DNA of 64,000 nt from Xylanibacter ruminicola (GTDB taxonomy: Bacteria > Bacteroidota > Bacteroidia > Bacteroidales > Bacteroidaceae): assembly GCF_900142525.1 (NCBI RefSeq), contig NZ_FRBD01000001.1, positions 205,436-269,435 of the forward strand, read 5' to 3'. Below, in pieces: positions 36,241 to 45,255 of the stretch. The notes beneath the pieces are model-generated. The model saw nothing but the letters and a program-made list of their open reading frames with translations, was not told the origin of the DNA and did not search any database. Made by a program: the position numbers and the translations under genes. The stretch's first letter is position 1, and each line of letters starts with the position of its first letter.

Positions 36241-36758
36241 TGTGCACCTCCTTCCTGTATAGGCGATTCGCTGATACGCTGCGGGTAATACTCGTTGATG
36301 GCAGTTTTCTCATCATTTGTGCATGCGTTATAGCCATGGCCAAAATGCTTTTTAGCATACTCATCACGAAGTTCTTGATAGGCAATTACCACAGCATCTT
36401 GCATTTTAAAATAAGCCTCGTAGGTTGTAGCTGCATCGGCTTGTATCGATATCACATGACCTGTACGATTTACAAATGCCAGCGAACGCACAGCGGCTGT
36501 AAGCTCTTTGTAAGTAATAGTCTTACCATCGCAAGTAAGTTGGTTGTTACCATCTAATTTTACCTGCATCACATTGTCTCGGTTAATATCCTTGGGCTGT
36601 TCGTGTTCCAATGGCGGTGGAGCCATCTGGCGCAACAATCCCTTCTCCGTGTCCATCGATGATGTCACGAGAAAGAAAATCAACAGCATAAACGATATGT
36701 CGGCTGTCGATGTTGTGTTCAGCTCCGGAATCTGCTGACGATAGCGCTTACGAAACAT
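36237..36758 (-). CDS. exbD: ExbD/TolR-type biopolymer transporter (first copy)
   Basis: A 173-residue protein. The N terminus RKRYRQQIPELNTTST is followed by the helix ADISFMLLIFFLVTSSMD with the conserved Asp, then a periplasmic domain. Its start lies 40 bases inside the upstream small membrane protein gene in another frame. No other start is possible because the conserved PELNTTSTADISF begins within 11 residues. Translational coupling with the upstream gene is likely. Confidence 0.92.
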   Translation of the reverse strand: MFRKRYRQQIPELNTTSTADISFMLLIFFLVTSSMDTEKGLLRQMAPPPLEHEQPKDINRDNVMQVKLDGNNQLTCDGKTITYKELTAAVRSLAFVNRTGHVISIQADAATTYEAYFKMQDAVVIAYQELRDEYAKKHFGHGYNACTNDEKTAINEYYPQRISESPIQEGGAQ

Positions 36759-37078
36759 CCGATAATCAATATAATAGAGGTATAGATAAACATATCAGCA
36801 ACACGCAACCAAAACGTGTCGGTAAGTAGTTGCCCGTTGGTCATAATAGGTGTTGTAGATGCCATAGCAAATGTCAGCACCAAACATATTACGAAACCGA
36901 TTGCTACAATCCAACCTATCTTACCTGCTGGTACACCATTCACTACATCGTCGCCCTTTCTGCGGAATCGCAATCCGTGCCATACCGAGAAAGCAGTGGT
37001 CAAAATAGCAGCAGCAATCGCCAGATACATCAGTCCCAGCATTACATCAGCTATAGCAGGCGAAATGAAGTTATTCAT
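36719..37078 (-). CDS. Small three-helix membrane protein in the ExbBD operon
   Basis: A 119-residue protein with three hydrophobic helices (about 10-33, 52-74, 88-112) and a basic loop FRRKGDDV. There is no recognised domain, although Bacteroidota exbB-exbD loci often contain one such gene. It lies 13 bases after exbB and overlaps exbD by 40 bases. It may be a structural partner of the motor complex, which is inferred from position. Confidence 0.75.
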   Translation of the reverse strand: MNNFISPAIADVMLGLMYLAIAAAILTTAFSVWHGLRFRRKGDDVVNGVPAGKIGWIVAIGFVICLVLTFAMASTTPIMTNGQLLTDTFWLRVADMFIYTSIILIIGCFVSAIVSRFRS

Positions 37079-37091
37079 AACTATTCAGTCT

Positions 37092-37913
37092 TCACTTTTC
37101 ACTTTGAGCTTTATACTCAGTTATCATATCTAGCAGCATAATAGCAGCCTCCTCCATCTGAGCAGTAAGACGCTCAATCTTAGAAAGAATATAGCTATAG
37201 AACAGCTGAAGTATCAGCGCTACTACAATTCCGAAAATAGTGGTAATCAATGCAACTTTCATACCCTGAGCTACTATGGTTGGACCAATGTCGCCTACTA
37301 TTTGAATCTGGTCGAACGCCATAACCATACCAATCACAGTACCAAGGAATCCAAGCGATGGAGCCATTGCAATAAAAAGCTTAATCCATGAACATCCTTT
37401 TTCCAGATTCGCAGTCTGTAGTCCACCAAAGTTTGTAATACTACGCTCAATAGCATCCATAGGCTGCTTGATATGCAGCAGCCCCTGATAACATACAGAT
37501 GCCACAGGTCCACGGGTATTTCTACATAAGTTTTTAGCGCCCTCAACATCGTTTGCCTTCAGCTTCTGCTCGATATCAACCATCAGTTGGTGGGTTTTAA
37601 TCTCCGAAAGTGTCAGATAAATGATTCTCTCTATGCAGAAGGCAAGTCCCAATACAAGTGCCAAGGCAACCAACGACATAAATGCCACATTACCATCAAC
37701 AAACTTGGTCTTCAATTGCTTGTGCAATCCTCCCTCTGCCTCATCTCCAGCAAGCTCATCGATATCATCAGCCATCACAGCCATCGAGTCTATATCAGCT
37801 GTAATAGCCGTAGTGTCTGTTATTGCTACAGAGTCAACTTTGTTCTGAGCAATACTGGTTTGCGATACACTCAGCAAACCTATCAATGCGAATAGAAAAA
37901 ACAGTCGTTTCAT
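37092..37913 (-). CDS. exbB: MotA/TolQ/ExbB proton channel protein
   Basis: A 273-residue protein from the ATG at 37913; the frame stays open upstream through the tRNA gene but that is not coding. It has a cleavable-looking signal (MKRLFFLFALIGLLSVSQTS), an acidic periplasmic stretch, then three helices. The conserved end includes IAMAPSLGFLGTVIGMVMAFDQI and the last helix VALITTIFGIVVALILQLFYSYI. The long N-terminal extension is normal for Bacteroidota ExbB. It heads exbB-small protein-exbD-exbD and lies only 17 bases behind tRNA-Ser, with no separate promoter visible. Confidence 0.93.
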   Translation of the reverse strand: MKRLFFLFALIGLLSVSQTSIAQNKVDSVAITDTTAITADIDSMAVMADDIDELAGDEAEGGLHKQLKTKFVDGNVAFMSLVALALVLGLAFCIERIIYLTLSEIKTHQLMVDIEQKLKANDVEGAKNLCRNTRGPVASVCYQGLLHIKQPMDAIERSITNFGGLQTANLEKGCSWIKLFIAMAPSLGFLGTVIGMVMAFDQIQIVGDIGPTIVAQGMKVALITTIFGIVVALILQLFYSYILSKIERLTAQMEEAAIMLLDMITEYKAQSEK

Positions 37914-37930
37914 ATTGTTGTAACTTCCAG

Positions 37931-38018
37931 CGGAGAGAGGGGGATTCGAACCCCCGAATCGCTTTTGACGATTACACGCTTTCCAGGCGTGCCTCTTCAG
38001 CCACTCGAGCACCTCTCC
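37931..38018 (-). tRNA. tRNA-Ser (anticodon GGA)
   Basis: An 88-base cloverleaf with long variable arm. The acceptor stem GGAGAGG pairs with TCTCTCC plus discriminator G. The anticodon stem CACGC/GCGTG encloses loop CTGGAAA with anticodon GGA. The T-arm is GGGGG-TTCGAAT-CCCCC. No CCA is encoded, so the CCA-adding enzyme at 61805 would be needed. A -7 box TAACTTTG lies upstream at 38035-38042. Confidence 0.97.
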
Positions 38019-38034
38019 TATTATTAAGTGGATG

Positions 38035-38042
38035 CAAAGTTA
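38035..38042 (-). promoter_or_regulatory. -7 box of the tRNA-Ser/exbB unit
   Basis: TAACTTTG on the minus strand, 16 bases upstream of the tRNA 5' end, with a weak -33. It is the only promoter-like signal before exbB, suggesting a shared transcript. Confidence 0.5.
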
Positions 38043-38067
38043 GTATATTTGCAGCACAATCCACGGG

Positions 38068-38853
38068 TTAAACACTTATATTTAATACTTTTTTGCAGTT
38101 ATCATTTGTCTTCTGTGCCACTATCTCCTCGCTCACACCATAGGCCTCAGCTAGTCGCTTCAACACGTAGGCCACAAAAGCAGGTTCGTTTCTCTCTCCA
38201 CGCTTTGGAACGGGCGCCATATAAGGTGCATCGGTCTCAAGAACTATACGCTCCAAAGGCACGATAGCAGGTAAGACTTCTGGCAAATGCGACTTTTTGA
38301 AAGTAGACACGCCACCTATTCCCAATACAAATTTATCGAATTGCAATAGTTCGGCTGCTTCGTGCTCATTACCGGTGAAGCAGTGGAACACGCCACCAGG
38401 CAAGTCTTTCTGGTACTTTTTAATGATTGTCACCATCTCATTCTGAGCCTTACGGCAATGAATCATCAGTGGCAACTGAAACTCTACTGCCCAACGAACC
38501 TGCTCCTCGAAAGCTTCTAACTGCTCTTTCTCAAACTCGCGACTCCAGTAATAGTCAAGACCAACTTCGCCAATAGCTTTAATTGACAATTGACAATTGA
38601 TAATTGACAATTTAATCTGCTCCAAGACCTCCTTCCAATCGGCCTTTACATCCTCGGGATGGAGTCCGAGCATCGGGTAACAGTAACCGGGATATCGGCT
38701 GCATAATGTCTTTATGGATTCAATCGATTCCAGATTGATACCCGGCACTCCAATAGCAGCAACCCCAGCCTCACGGGCTCGGGCTACTACGGCATCAAGA
38801 TCATCACGAAACTCTTCGCCATCCAAATGACAATGTGTATCAATAAACTGCAT
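38068..38853 (-). CDS. tatD: TatD-family metal-dependent hydrolase/DNase
   Basis: A 261-residue TIM-barrel protein with DTHCHLD at 5-11, the internal GEVGLDYYW motif, HCRKA, the H in FHCFTG and the late ETDAPYMAP. It is a metal-dependent 3'-5' exonuclease or related hydrolase. Residues SIINCQLSI before the GEVGLDYY strand are encoded by an in-frame AATTGAC heptad repeat (38581-38613), giving an insertion not usual for the family. The start shares one base with the stop of the prenyl synthase gene. Confidence 0.93.
   Translation of the reverse strand: MQFIDTHCHLDGEEFRDDLDAVVARAREAGVAAIGVPGINLESIESIKTLCSRYPGYCYPMLGLHPEDVKADWKEVLEQIKLSIINCQLSIKAIGEVGLDYYWSREFEKEQLEAFEEQVRWAVEFQLPLMIHCRKAQNEMVTIIKKYQKDLPGGVFHCFTGNEHEAAELLQFDKFVLGIGGVSTFKKSHLPEVLPAIVPLERIVLETDAPYMAPVPKRGERNEPAFVAYVLKRLAEAYGVSEEIVAQKTNDNCKKVLNISV
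38581..38613. repeat. In-frame heptad repeat inside tatD
   Basis: Four copies of AATTGAC/AATTGAT plus a partial copy, 33 bases, adding about 11 codons to the tatD frame just before a conserved motif. Confidence 0.9.
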
Positions 38854-39827
38854 TAGCTCTGACGTTTCATCATCTCTGCAGCATATGACTTTAACTCTGT
38901 CTTACGCTCTTCTGGAACATTAATCTTAGCCAGATAAACCAAGCTTTCCTGATAATACTCTTCAATTTTACGTTCGCAGAGTTCACGGATGCCTATCTCG
39001 TTATATAGCTCTGTAACTGCCTTTACCTTTTCGTTGCGATCAAAATCCTTTGCCTTAATCCAATTCATAAGTTGCTCACGCTGAACTGGATTTGCAAGAT
39101 TCACCGCATTAATAAGCATATAGGTCTTCTTATTAGATGTAATGTCACCACCTATATTTTTGCCAAATACAGCAGGATTTCCATAAACATCAAGAAGATC
39201 ATCCTGCAACTGAAATGCAAGTCCAAGTTTCTCGCCAAACTTATACATATTCTCGATATCATCCTGAGGAGCATCGGCCATAATAGCACCTACTTTACAT
39301 GCACAAGCCAAGAGTACACTTGTCTTCAGTCTGATCATCTCAATGTATTCCTCTTCGCGAACATCGTTTCGATTTTCGAATTCAACATCTAACTGTTGAC
39401 CTTCGCCAATTTCCAAAGTAGTCTGTATAAACACTTTGAATACAGCAGGTAACTTTGCAGGATCACAGTCCTCCACCCTCTCAAAAGCCTGAAGCAACAT
39501 CGTGTCACCCGAAAGGATGGCGCGATTGGCATCCCACTTCTTGTGCACCGTTTCATGCCCTCTACGCATATCAGCGTGGTCCATCAAATCATCATGCAAC
39601 AGCGTGAAGTTGTGGTAAGTTTCAAGTCCAAGGGCCTGGGGCATGATACTCAGCGGATCATTCTTATAGAGGTTATACGACAACATCGCTAGTACTGGGC
39701 GAACACGCTTACCTCCTATCGACAGTACATACTTGATAGGGTCGTACAACGAGGCTGGCTGTCGGTCGTAAACCACATTATCAAGCGCCTCATTCACTTT
39801 CTTAAGTAGCTCTTCTGATGTATACAT
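38853..39827 (-). CDS. Polyprenyl (isoprenyl) diphosphate synthase
   Basis: A 324-residue all-helical trans-prenyltransferase. First Asp-rich motif DDLMD (79-83) in LLHDDLMDHADMRRG, second DDLLD (209-213) in FQLQDDLLDVYGN, and the GGKRVRP motif at 38-44. It makes a farnesyl/geranylgeranyl-size or longer diphosphate by head-to-tail condensation. Chain length cannot be told. It lies 6 bases after tonB and abuts tatD, within one unit. Confidence 0.93.
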   Translation of the reverse strand: MYTSEELLKKVNEALDNVVYDRQPASLYDPIKYVLSIGGKRVRPVLAMLSYNLYKNDPLSIMPQALGLETYHNFTLLHDDLMDHADMRRGHETVHKKWDANRAILSGDTMLLQAFERVEDCDPAKLPAVFKVFIQTTLEIGEGQQLDVEFENRNDVREEEYIEMIRLKTSVLLACACKVGAIMADAPQDDIENMYKFGEKLGLAFQLQDDLLDVYGNPAVFGKNIGGDITSNKKTYMLINAVNLANPVQREQLMNWIKAKDFDRNEKVKAVTELYNEIGIRELCERKIEEYYQESLVYLAKINVPEERKTELKSYAAEMMKRQS

Positions 39828-39833
39828 ATCTTA

Positions 39834-40529
39834 TTATAAATTAAATACAACTGGTATGCAGACCATTGTTCTGCAAGGTTTGGCATTCATCATGCCAGCT
39901 TTCCATTGGGGCATCATCTTCAACACTCTGAGTACTTCCTGATCGCAGGCTGGCTCCAAAGGCTGTACCACCTGCAGGTCGCTCAGCGTTCCGTCTTTGT
40001 TAACTACAAACTGCGCCACAACCTTACCTTTTATCTTGCGCTGTTGCGCAGATGCCGGATACTTCAGGTTCTTTGTCAACCATTTCATAAACTCAGCTGC
40101 TCCACCTGGAAACTGCGGCAGATCTTCTACTACACGGAAGTCTATTGGCTCATCATACATATCCACTACCTGTGGTTTTTCTTCCTCCGCCTTCAGTGTT
40201 GGCTCCTCTTCTTCTGTCTCTTCCTGCAGAATTGGTTCTGGTGGCAACTCAACATCGTTATCAACCAGATGCAGCTGTTGCGACTCTTGTTTCTCAACCT
40301 TTTGCTCCTGAGGCATCATCATCGGCACCTCATCCTTATCTCGTTTCAAGGGTGATAGCTCGACTTCGGCTTCCATACTTTCGTCATCGTCAAAGAATGA
40401 CCATCCGCTATCGCCACTATTCCATTCCAACAGCACGAATAGCAAGGCCAACACCACAATAAGTCCCAAGAGGAACCCTTGTGTGCGCTTTTGTTCCAAA
40501 TCAGCCTCTTTGCTTTTCTTGACTTCCAT
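39834..40529 (-). CDS. tonB: TonB-family energy transducer
   Basis: A 231-residue protein from the ATG at 40529 (MEVKKSKEADL); the 40 codons before it contain the promoter and are not coding. It has one membrane helix (about 18-37), a charged Pro/Glu-rich spacer (about 50-130) and a C-terminal TonB domain with FPGGAAEFMKWL, YPASAQQRKIKGKVVAQFVVNKDG and the final VCIPVVFNL. It delivers proton-motive energy from ExbBD to outer-membrane receptors. A -7 box TATCTTTG is at 40552-40559, facing the porQ promoter. Confidence 0.95.
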   Translation of the reverse strand: MEVKKSKEADLEQKRTQGFLLGLIVVLALLFVLLEWNSGDSGWSFFDDDESMEAEVELSPLKRDKDEVPMMMPQEQKVEKQESQQLHLVDNDVELPPEPILQEETEEEEPTLKAEEEKPQVVDMYDEPIDFRVVEDLPQFPGGAAEFMKWLTKNLKYPASAQQRKIKGKVVAQFVVNKDGTLSDLQVVQPLEPACDQEVLRVLKMMPQWKAGMMNAKPCRTMVCIPVVFNL

Positions 40530-40551
40530 CTGTTTTATATAAAACCGAGTG

Positions 40552-40609
40552 CAAAGATAGTTATTTTTCCGGTAAAATAGGTATATATTAAGTTTTTTTG
40601 CTATCTTTG
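40552..40609. promoter_or_regulatory. Divergent promoters of tonB and porQ
   Basis: The 97-base gap holds two -7 boxes of the same word TATCTTTG: on the minus strand at 40552-40559 for tonB and on the plus strand at 40602-40609 for porQ. The -33 elements are weak. The porQ leader is only about 13-15 bases. Confidence 0.55.
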
Positions 40610-40626
40610 CGACCAAATTAGGATAA

Positions 40627-41577
40627 ATGAACATCAGAAAGATTATCATAGCCCTAACACTCGCCTGTACATTAACAACAGTTAGTGCTCAGGAAAGTGA
40701 GACTGCCTACAACTTCCTTAGGCTTCCTGTTAGTGCGCATGTAGCAGCCGTTGGTGGCGAGAACATATCACTAGCTGAGGACGATGCAACGATGATATTC
40801 CATAATCCTGCACTTATCAGTGGTGTTAGCGACAATAGTATCAATCTAAACTATATGACCTATATGGAGGGTGCTAAGAATGTCAGCGCATCGTTTGTAA
40901 AACTGGCAGGGGAACGTGCTTCATGGGGCGTTTCTGCTCAACTGATGGATTATGGAAGGATTAACCAAACTACTGAATTTAACGAGAATATAGGAAAATT
41001 CTCTGCTCGCGACATTGCTATAGGTGGAACATTTGCATACGAGCTTACCGACAGAATCTGCGGTGGCATTACCGCCAAGTTCATCACATCTACCATTGCC
41101 AACTATAACTCGCTAGCCATAGGGGTTGACTTGGGTATAAACTATCTGGATATCAATCATGGCTGGAGTCTCTCGGCTGTGGCTCGAAATCTTGGCGGAC
41201 AGATTAAGGCATATGAGGATGAGTTTGAACGCATACCCTTTGATCTTCAAGTGGGCGTAAGCAAACGCCTCATGAATTCTCCGTTGCGATTCCATGCCAC
41301 ACTTAGTCGACTAACAGATTGGGACGAAACCTTCGGACGCCATCTGGCCATCGGAGCCGACGTACTTCTTGGCGATAATATTTATTTAGCCGTTGGTTAC
41401 AACTTCCGCAAAGCTCAGCAAATGTCGATTACCGACAACGACGGCTCATCAGCCCATGGAGCAGGATTAACACTTGGTGCTGGTCTCTCGCTTCAGCGTT
41501 TTAAACTTCATTTGGGCTGGGGAAAGTACCACGTTAGTACATCATCACTACTGATTAATATATCATACACATTATGA
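40627..41577 (+). CDS. porQ: Type IX secretion system protein PorQ
   Basis: A 316-residue protein with a signal peptide (ending near VSAQ, about 22) and an outer-membrane beta-barrel fold. The early motif [20 protein letters not shown] and [14 protein letters not shown] are typical of PorQ. PorQ works with PorV/PorZ/PorU in anchoring T9SS cargo at the surface. The stop overlaps cmk by 4 bases, an arrangement also known from Porphyromonas. No other T9SS gene is in the window. Confidence 0.9.
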   Translation: MNIRKIIIALTLACTLTTVSAQESETAYNFLRLPVSAHVAAVGGENISLAEDDATMIFHNPALISGVSDNSINLNYMTYMEGAKNVSASFVKLAGERASWGVSAQLMDYGRINQTTEFNENIGKFSARDIAIGGTFAYELTDRICGGITAKFITSTIANYNSLAIGVDLGINYLDINHGWSLSAVARNLGGQIKAYEDEFERIPFDLQVGVSKRLMNSPLRFHATLSRLTDWDETFGRHLAIGADVLLGDNIYLAVGYNFRKAQQMSITDNDGSSAHGAGLTLGAGLSLQRFKLHLGWGKYHVSTSSLLINISYTL

Positions 41578-42266
41578 AGAAGATAACTATTGCAATTGAT
41601 GGCCATAGCTCGTGCGGAAAAAGTACGATGGCCAAAGATCTAGCCCGTGAGGTGGGTTATGTATATGTAGACACAGGCGCCATGTATCGCAGCGTAACAC
41701 TCTATGCCCTGCGCAACAATCTTTTTAATGAGGATGGCAGTGTTAAAACAGCCGAACTCGAGAAGGAGATGCCTAACATCAAAATTTCGTTCAAGTTCAA
41801 TGCCGAGGCAGGTCGCCCTGACACATATCTTAACGGAGAGTGTGTTGAGAAAGAAATCCGTTCACTCGAAGTCAGTAATCACGTTAGCCCTATAGCTGCA
41901 GTGCCATTTGTACGCTCAGCGATGGTAGCCCAGCAGCAACAAATGGGTAAGGACAAGGGCGTGGTTATGGATGGTCGCGATATTGGAACTACCGTATTTC
42001 CTGATGCTGAACTGAAGATTTTCGTAACTGCCTCTGCTCAGGTTCGTGCTCAGCGTCGATTTGATGAGTTGAAGGCCAAAGGTATGCCAGCAGATTTCGA
42101 CGATATCTTAAAGAATGTAGAAGAGCGCGACTATATCGACTCTCATCGCGAAGTTAGTCCATTGCGTAAAGCGGATGATGCCATCGAACTCGACAACAGC
42201 AATATGACCATTCTTGAACAGAAAAAATGGCTTTTAGATCACTTTATGAAGTGTTCTGAGCAATAA
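41574..42266 (+). CDS. cmk: Cytidylate kinase
   Basis: A 230-residue P-loop kinase of full length, converting CMP/dCMP to diphosphates. P-loop [15 protein letters not shown] (about 10-24), [33 protein letters not shown] and the lid with RRFDEL are present. It overlaps porQ by 4 bases and is cotranscribed. Confidence 0.97.
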   Translation: MKKITIAIDGHSSCGKSTMAKDLAREVGYVYVDTGAMYRSVTLYALRNNLFNEDGSVKTAELEKEMPNIKISFKFNAEAGRPDTYLNGECVEKEIRSLEVSNHVSPIAAVPFVRSAMVAQQQQMGKDKGVVMDGRDIGTTVFPDAELKIFVTASAQVRAQRRFDELKAKGMPADFDDILKNVEERDYIDSHREVSPLRKADDAIELDNSNMTILEQKKWLLDHFMKCSEQ

Positions 42267-42359
42267 ATTGTTCTTTTTTGGTATTTTTCTCGTCATTTTC
42301 TCACAAGTTTAATTATTTTTGGTTACCTTTGCAGCCGAAATAAAAGAACATAGAAGAAA

Positions 42360-43766
42360 ATGACGAGAAAATTACTTATCACAGCTATTGTGGCTATCGC
42401 CACATCAGCCACAGCCCACGCAGGTGGACTTATGACCAACACAAACTACCATATAGCTTTCGACCGTATGTTCGCCCGTGGCGCATCAACTGAGATTGAC
42501 GCCGCCTATAGCAATCCTGCTGGTTTGGCTTGGGGACACGAAGGTTGGCAGCTCTCCCTTAACTTTCAGAAACCTTGGCAGTACCGCGACATCGAGCTGA
42601 CCACATCTGTAGGTAGTCACACTTATGAAGGCAAAGCCTCAGCACCTATCGTTCCAGCTTTATTTGCTTCGTATAAGAAAGATCGCTGGGCCCTCTCAAC
42701 CATGATTGGCATTGTGGGCAGCGGTGGCTTTGTTGAGTACAAAGAGGGTGTACCCATGTTCAACGCACTGCTGGGTGGCACAATAACCTCGCTGACACAG
42801 AGTCTGTCGGACGCTACCAGTGGATTCGCTCCTGTAGTAACACCCGACCAGTACGACGCTGAGATGAAGGGAAAGCAGTATATCTATGGTGGACAGTTGA
42901 ATTTCACCTATAAGATTATTGATTGCCTCTCGGCAGCTGTTGGAATCCGTGCCAACTACTACGATGGCTACTATCGTGGCCACGTAAAAGCAGCGCAGTC
43001 AACACTGGGCGAACTGGCAAATCTTTCGCTGGATGTAGACCAGAAGGGATGGGGTTTTACTCCTATTGTTAGCTTAGCATTCCATAAAGGTCCACTCACG
43101 CTGAGTGCTCGCTATGAGTTCCGCACAAAGATTGAGACCAAGAACGAGACAAACAGTCTGAACGCCAACTTAAACACCGCCACACTTGTTGAGGAGCCAC
43201 TGGCGCAATTGGTTGCTGCAGGCGCTCTGCCAGCAGAGACAGCCATTGCAATGGCACAGAGCATCCGCACCAAGGTTGAGAGTTCGTTGGGTGGCTACAT
43301 CCAGCCTTATCAGGACGGCGTAAAGACACGCTACGATATGCCTGCCATGCTTAGCATAGCTGCTGGATATGAGTTTAACAAGAATCTGCGCGCAGCTTTG
43401 GAGTATCACTTCTTCGACGACAAGAATGCCCAGATGGCAAACGACCGTCAGAAGGAGTTAACCCATGGTACTCACGAAATCCTGGCTGGTATCGAGTGGG
43501 ACATCAACGACAAATTCACAGTAAGCTGTGGTGGTCAGCGCACTGACTACGGTCTCTCTGATGGTTATCAGCAGAACACCTCGTTTGCCTGCGACAGCTA
43601 CAGTGTAGGTTGCGGTGGTGCCTGGAACATCAGCGATAAGATGCGCCTGAACGTGAGCTACTTCTGCACACTGTACAGCGATTACGACAAACAAACCAGC
43701 TATGGTTTAGAAACATACAGCCGCACCAATCATGTGATTGGCGTGGGTATAGATTACAAATTCTAA
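42360..43766 (+). CDS. FadL/OmpP1/TodX-type outer-membrane transport protein
   Basis: A 468-residue protein with a signal peptide ending in AHAGG (about 22), then the FadL N-terminal plug-like region SNPAGLAWG and a long beta-barrel ending in GVGIDYKF. The family passes hydrophobic compounds across the outer membrane. It has its own -7 box TACCTTTG at 42324-42331, 28 bases before the ATG. It stands alone on the plus strand, convergent with folK. Confidence 0.9.
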   Translation: MTRKLLITAIVAIATSATAHAGGLMTNTNYHIAFDRMFARGASTEIDAAYSNPAGLAWGHEGWQLSLNFQKPWQYRDIELTTSVGSHTYEGKASAPIVPALFASYKKDRWALSTMIGIVGSGGFVEYKEGVPMFNALLGGTITSLTQSLSDATSGFAPVVTPDQYDAEMKGKQYIYGGQLNFTYKIIDCLSAAVGIRANYYDGYYRGHVKAAQSTLGELANLSLDVDQKGWGFTPIVSLAFHKGPLTLSARYEFRTKIETKNETNSLNANLNTATLVEEPLAQLVAAGALPAETAIAMAQSIRTKVESSLGGYIQPYQDGVKTRYDMPAMLSIAAGYEFNKNLRAALEYHFFDDKNAQMANDRQKELTHGTHEILAGIEWDINDKFTVSCGGQRTDYGLSDGYQQNTSFACDSYSVGCGGAWNISDKMRLNVSYFCTLYSDYDKQTSYGLETYSRTNHVIGVGIDYKF

Positions 43767-43774
43767 ATATCAAT

Positions 43775-44182
43775 TCAATCTCTTATTTCCCGAAGCGGGA
43801 TCATCACAAAGTCACGCTTCAGCATCAGGGGGTGGGGAATCTGCAAGTCGGGTTCATCCACCCTCAGATCATCATATAGCAATATGTCTATATCTATACA
43901 TCGATCAGCATAGCCGCCATCATTGCTTTTCTTCTGGCGTCCCATCTCTCGCTCTATCTTTTGTGTGGAGCGAAGCACCTGACGGGGAGACAGTTCGGTT
44001 TCACATAGTATCACAGCGTTTACAAAAACGTTATCCGACTTAAACCCCCAAGGCTCTGTTTCTATAAACGATGACACACGAAGAACCTTGCCTACCCTTT
44101 CGCCGATCAGGCGAATTGCGCAAGCAAGGTTCTCTTTTCGATCACCGAGATTACTACCTAATCCCAGATATATCTTATGCAT
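43775..44182 (-). CDS. folK: HPPK, 2-amino-4-hydroxy-6-hydroxymethyldihydropteridine diphosphokinase
   Basis: A 135-residue enzyme of the folate pathway. Characteristic motifs are LGLGSNLGDRKENL at the start, SSFIETEPWGF, NAVI and the signature RCIDIDILLYDD, with PHPLM near the end. The start abuts the queA stop by one base, so it is the last gene of a long housekeeping unit ftsX-DUF3098-uppP-truB-queA-folK. Confidence 0.96.
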   Translation of the reverse strand: MHKIYLGLGSNLGDRKENLACAIRLIGERVGKVLRVSSFIETEPWGFKSDNVFVNAVILCETELSPRQVLRSTQKIEREMGRQKKSNDGGYADRCIDIDILLYDDLRVDEPDLQIPHPLMLKRDFVMIPLREIRD

Positions 44183-45246
44183 TAATCGTCAAGCATCAAA
44201 AGTGCATCACCGTAGCATCCAAACTTATAGTCCTCCTTAAGAGCACGCTGATAACCCTCATAAAGCAGGTCGTAGCCCACAAATGAAGCCTCAGTCATCA
44301 TCATTGGCGACTCTGGGTGGTAGAAGTTTCCGATAAGTGCGTTGCTAAGGCCAAACTCGTATGGTGGGAAAATAAACTTATTAGTCCATCCCTCGAATTC
44401 CTTCAGCAATCCGTCGGTACCTACGGCGCTTTCGGTGGCGCGAGCAGTACTAACACCCACACAACATACGCGATGTCCATTCTCTTTGGTCTTGTTTACA
44501 ATATCACACGCATCCTTTGGAATAAACATCTGCTCACTCGACATCTTATGTTTAGTAAGATCCTCAACCTCGATTGCATCGAAATTACCCAATCCGCAAT
44601 GTAAGGTAATAAAGGCAAAATTAATACCCTTAATCTCCATACGCTTCATCAGTTCACGACTGAAGTGCAGACCAGTAGCAGGAGCAGTTACAGCACCCTC
44701 ATTCTTTGCATAGATAGTCTGGAATCTTTCCATATCCTCCTCGGTAGCATCACGCTTATCAATGATATAACGTGGCAGTGGAGCAGCGCCCAATGCATAG
44801 AGTTCACGTTTGAACTCATCGTGTGGACAATCATAGAGGAATCGCAGTGTACGTCCGCGGCTAGTGGTATTGTCGATAACCTCTGCAACCATTGGGCCGT
44901 CGTCTTCAAAAAACAGTTTGTTTCCAATACGAATCTTACGTGCAGGCTCAACCAATACATCCCAAAGGCGCTGGTCTGCATTAAGCTCACGCAGCAAGAA
45001 CACCTCAATCTTTGCATCTGTTTTTTCCTTAGTGCCATACAAACGAGCAGGAAAAACCTTGGTATCATTAAAGATAAAGGTATCTTCCTCGTCAAAATAG
45101 TCAAGGACATTGCGGAAATCAAGTCCCGACTCTATCTTCTGACTCTTACGATGTAACACCATCAGTTTGCACTCGTCACGATGATAAGGTGGCTCAAGTG
45201 CAATCTGCTCATCAGGTAATTTAAACTTAAACTGTGATAACTTCAT
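44182..45246 (-). CDS. queA: S-adenosylmethionine:tRNA ribosyltransferase-isomerase
   Basis: A 354-residue protein, full length. It transfers and rearranges the ribosyl part of SAM onto preQ1 in tRNA to form epoxyqueuosine. Motifs are LPDEQIALEPP near the start, VFPARLYGTK, the GAVTAPATGLHFS loop and GIN..LHCGLGNF. It overlaps folK by one base and lies 9 bases after truB. Confidence 0.97.
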   Translation of the reverse strand: MKLSQFKFKLPDEQIALEPPYHRDECKLMVLHRKSQKIESGLDFRNVLDYFDEEDTFIFNDTKVFPARLYGTKEKTDAKIEVFLLRELNADQRLWDVLVEPARKIRIGNKLFFEDDGPMVAEVIDNTTSRGRTLRFLYDCPHDEFKRELYALGAAPLPRYIIDKRDATEEDMERFQTIYAKNEGAVTAPATGLHFSRELMKRMEIKGINFAFITLHCGLGNFDAIEVEDLTKHKMSSEQMFIPKDACDIVNKTKENGHRVCCVGVSTARATESAVGTDGLLKEFEGWTNKFIFPPYEFGLSNALIGNFYHPESPMMMTEASFVGYDLLYEGYQRALKEDYKFGCYGDALLMLDD

Positions 45247-45255
45247 ATCTTAATT

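Noticed and set aside
37914..38012. 33-codon extension of exbB upstream
   Set aside because: It reads through the tRNA-Ser gene, and the signal peptide starts at 37913.
40530..40649. 40-codon extension of tonB upstream
   Set aside because: It covers the -7 boxes of tonB and porQ, and the typical start is at 40529.
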